DNA from: a virus | DNA length: 21,849 bases | Strand: one strand, 5' to 3' | IMG/VR virus record: IMGVR_UViG_3300045999_006653 | Span: 1-21,849 of that record | Shown: positions 20,038-21,849 of the stretch, piece by piece | How the letters are laid out: each line of letters opens with the position of its first letter | Position numbering within the stretch: the stretch's first letter is position 1 | The notes under the pieces: generated by a model | What the model saw: only the letters and a program-made list of their open reading frames with translations | Database searches by the model: none | What the model was told of the DNA's origin: nothing | Program-made: the position numbers and the translations under genes

Positions 20038-21498
20038 ATGGCTTTTGGAACATCTTCAAATACTCCAGTAGCGTCTTCAGCAGGTCTGAATGGTTCGTTA
20101 CTATCTTTATTTGACGCGAGTTACACTACAGGCTTATTAGTGCCTCATTACTTGCGTACTCTTAAAAACAAATTCGGTGACAACGGTCTTTCTGACTTCC
20201 AACTTTTGATGGGATTAGGAATGAAGCGTGGTGTGCAAAACGTAACAGGATGGCACTGGGAAAAAGGTCTTTATGACGCTCCGGTTGTTGTTGACGCTAC
20301 TATTGCTGCTCCAGGTGCAGGTTTACCGTTGACTTTCAACTCTGATATTGTGGCTGGTGGTGCTATAGCCCCTGCTAACTTGTCTTTCCCATACATTGAT
20401 CAACCTGCAACTTACACTTACGCTAAAGTAGGTCAAGTGTTGATGAACACTAGTGTTGCAACTTTACCAATGTATGTTGTAACTGCTGTTACAGGTGTTG
20501 CTGTAACTATTCGCCCACTTCTTTCTACAACTAACTCAGCTGCTACCGCAGGTGATATCTTCGTTGTAGTTGGTTCTGCATGGGACGAGGGAACAGACCA
20601 ACCATCATCATCTCAATCTTTCTGGACTAAGTACACTTGGAAGACTCAAATCTTCAAAGAGACTTACCAACTTTCTGGTACTCAAAAAACTAACGCTCCA
20701 CAATGGATGGAAGTTGAGTACGGAGATGGCAAGACTAAGAAGATGAACGGATTCTTCTACGAAGGTCAAGATGAGGCTGAATATCGTTTGATTAAACAAA
20801 TCGCTTTGTCAATGATTTTCGGACAATCTCAAACTAACTCAGGTGTTCCTCAAACCTTCTCTGGTCTTGATGCTGAAATCACTTCTCGTGGTTACACTCA
20901 CAGCGTTGGTGGTGCAGGTAACTTTGATGTTTCTGACTTCCGTACCATTGCTAACGTAATGAGCCGCCGTTATTCAAGTAACTTGTTCTTGTCTTGGTTG
21001 ACTAACGAATTGTATTCTGAGTTAATGCAAGATTTGAACAGCGCATCTGGATCTTACATCCAAAACGCTAACTTGGTTAACGCTACAACTCAAGCAATTG
21101 CTGACGTATTCTTCGGTGGTAACATGGAGCAAACTGAGACTTTGTTCTCTACTTTCTCTTGGAACGCTATCAACGTAGATGGTTACAACTTCGCGTTAAA
21201 GAACGCTCGTTTCATGCAAGATCCTGCAACTACTGCTGCTAACACAACTTCACAGTTACGCCGCCGCGGTTGGATTATCCCATTGAACAAAGTTCAAGAT
21301 GCTGAAGGAGTTCTTCGCAATCGTATCGAGTTGGTTTACAAGGAGATGGACGGATATAGCCGCTTCATGGAAATCACAGACGATGGTCGTGCTTCTGCTC
21401 GTAAGATTGGGCCAACTGACGTTGCTCGTCTTTACTTGTCATCTGACCTTGGATTTGACTTCTTCACATTGGAGCAATTCACTCGTATCACAGACTAA
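20038..21498 (+). CDS. Major capsid protein (486 aa)
   Basis: The main shell protein, judged by its position after portal and scaffold, its length and its composition: rich in Ala/Gly/Ser/Thr, no cysteine, many beta segments. It begins MAFGTSSNTPVASSAGLNGS and contains SFWTKYTWKTQIFKETYQLS, ANVMSRRYSSNLFLSWL and a C-terminal LYLSSDLGFDFFTLEQF. Codon use is visibly narrower than in its neighbours (for example repeated ACT, TCT, GCT, GGT, AAC), as in strongly expressed genes. An HK97-like fold is expected for tailed phages but is not proven here. The stop codon lies in a hairpin at 21492-21507. Confidence 0.75.
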   Translation: MAFGTSSNTPVASSAGLNGSLLSLFDASYTTGLLVPHYLRTLKNKFGDNGLSDFQLLMGLGMKRGVQNVTGWHWEKGLYDAPVVVDATIAAPGAGLPLTFNSDIVAGGAIAPANLSFPYIDQPATYTYAKVGQVLMNTSVATLPMYVVTAVTGVAVTIRPLLSTTNSAATAGDIFVVVGSAWDEGTDQPSSSQSFWTKYTWKTQIFKETYQLSGTQKTNAPQWMEVEYGDGKTKKMNGFFYEGQDEAEYRLIKQIALSMIFGQSQTNSGVPQTFSGLDAEITSRGYTHSVGGAGNFDVSDFRTIANVMSRRYSSNLFLSWLTNELYSELMQDLNSASGSYIQNANLVNATTQAIADVFFGGNMEQTETLFSTFSWNAINVDGYNFALKNARFMQDPATTAANTTSQLRRRGWIIPLNKVQDAEGVLRNRIELVYKEMDGYSRFMEITDDGRASARKIGPTDVARLYLSSDLGFDFFTLEQFTRITD

Positions 21499-21546
21499 TC
21501 TTAGTCTAAAAATATGTAAAGAGGGGAGGGAGGAAACTCTCTCCCC
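21492..21546 (+). terminator. Two hairpins after the capsid gene, possible terminator/processing site
   Basis: AGACTAA (21492-21498, including the TAA stop) pairs with TTAGTCT (21501-21507), followed by five A residues. Then GGGGAGGGAG (21523-21532) pairs with CTCTCTCCCC (21537-21546), with one G-T pair and a GAAA tetraloop, followed by AATTTACT. The lack of a strong T-run suggests partial termination or mRNA stabilisation rather than full stop. Confidence 0.5.
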
Positions 21547-21591
21547 AATTTACTAAACACACACAAAAACAACAATAATAAAAATACAACT

Positions 21592-21849
21592 ATGCTATTT
21601 CAAGATGGCCAAAAATTCATCCTTGATGAAGAGGATTTGAATCAGTTGAGACAAGCGTTTCCTGATTACATGAACAAGAATAAAATTCTTCGAATTACTT
21701 ATAACGAGGGAGTTGTACAAAAGATTGAAACAAACAATCCGGCATCACCTTACGTTTTCTCAAAACCAACCCATAACATTTTACTTGTAAACAAATGGGT
21801 GGATAATGAAACAGGAGAGCAAAGAGAAATTCGTTTCTCAAACCAACCT
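21592..21849 (+). CDS. Hypothetical protein behind the capsid gene, partial (86+ aa)
   Basis: Opens with MLFQDGQKFILDEEDLNQLR after a long A-rich leader typical of Bacteroidota starts and runs open to the right edge. The visible part is acidic to neutral with mixed strands and helices (YNEGVVQKIETN; HNILLVNKWVDNETGEQREI). Genes at this position often encode head-decoration or head-completion proteins, but nothing here identifies one. Confidence 0.6.
   Translation, partial: MLFQDGQKFILDEEDLNQLRQAFPDYMNKNKILRITYNEGVVQKIETNNPASPYVFSKPTHNILLVNKWVDNETGEQREIRFSNQP

Noticed and set aside
1-21849. CRISPR arrays, insertion sequences, integrase or attachment sites
   Set aside because: No regularly spaced repeats, no transposase or integrase frame and no flanking target duplications were seen.

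Overview
This window looks like part of the genome of a tailed double-stranded DNA phage (or prophage) of a Bacteroidota host. It is AT-rich. I see no Shine-Dalgarno-like sites ahead of the starts I checked, and the leaders are A-rich instead. Several gene blocks begin just after a TAnnTTTG element, the Bacteroidota-type -7 promoter (TATCTTTG, TATATTTG, TACATTTG, TATTTTTG). Both ends cut through genes, so neither boundary is a natural end.

Layout, left to right. (1) 1-1205, minus strand: a broken or recoded copy of the phage 'MSGGxFDYNQ' protein running off the left edge; a tRNA-like gene with two extra segments; a short structured non-coding stretch; and four small proteins. (2) 1206-1280: a divergent promoter region. 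(3) 1281-2742, plus strand: a tightly coupled cassette of small, mostly strongly basic proteins, one of the DUF6321 type. (4) 2735-10764, minus strand: a long early operon for DNA replication and metabolism. In transcription order it encodes a winged-helix replication protein, a primase-helicase, a hypothetical protein, a protein with a DnaA-domain-IV-like DNA-binding motif, two 78-residue proteins (one MazG-like), a C5-cytosine methyltransferase carrying other reading frames inside it, a small lipoprotein, a PAPS-reductase-like PP-loop protein, a one-helix membrane peptide, a PD-(D/E)XK nuclease-like protein and two small hypotheticals. (5) 10748-11444: a small DUF7303-like gene (minus) and, facing away from it, a DUF3127-type SSB-like protein (plus). 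(6) 11506 to the right edge, plus strand: a hypothetical protein, a calcineurin-like phosphoesterase, a GroES-like protein, a gene in the small-terminase position, large terminase, portal, probable scaffold, major capsid protein and the start of a next gene. This is the late DNA-packaging and head module.

The most unusual structure is the methyltransferase gene at 4768-6759. Between conserved motifs IX and X it carries an insertion of about 645 bp that encodes a complete zinc-finger HNH endonuclease in another frame, while the methyltransferase frame also stays open through the whole insertion. Its 5' half carries a second long ORF (161 codons) in the third same-strand frame. Other points of interest are the tRNA whose two extra segments can pair with each other, the in-frame TAA in the MSGGAFD gene, a GroES-like protein that looks like two fused GroES domains, SSB-type acidic C-termini on both the SSB-like protein and the primase-helicase, and a structured leader ahead of the replication operon.

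All functional calls rest on motif recognition by eye; no database search was possible.
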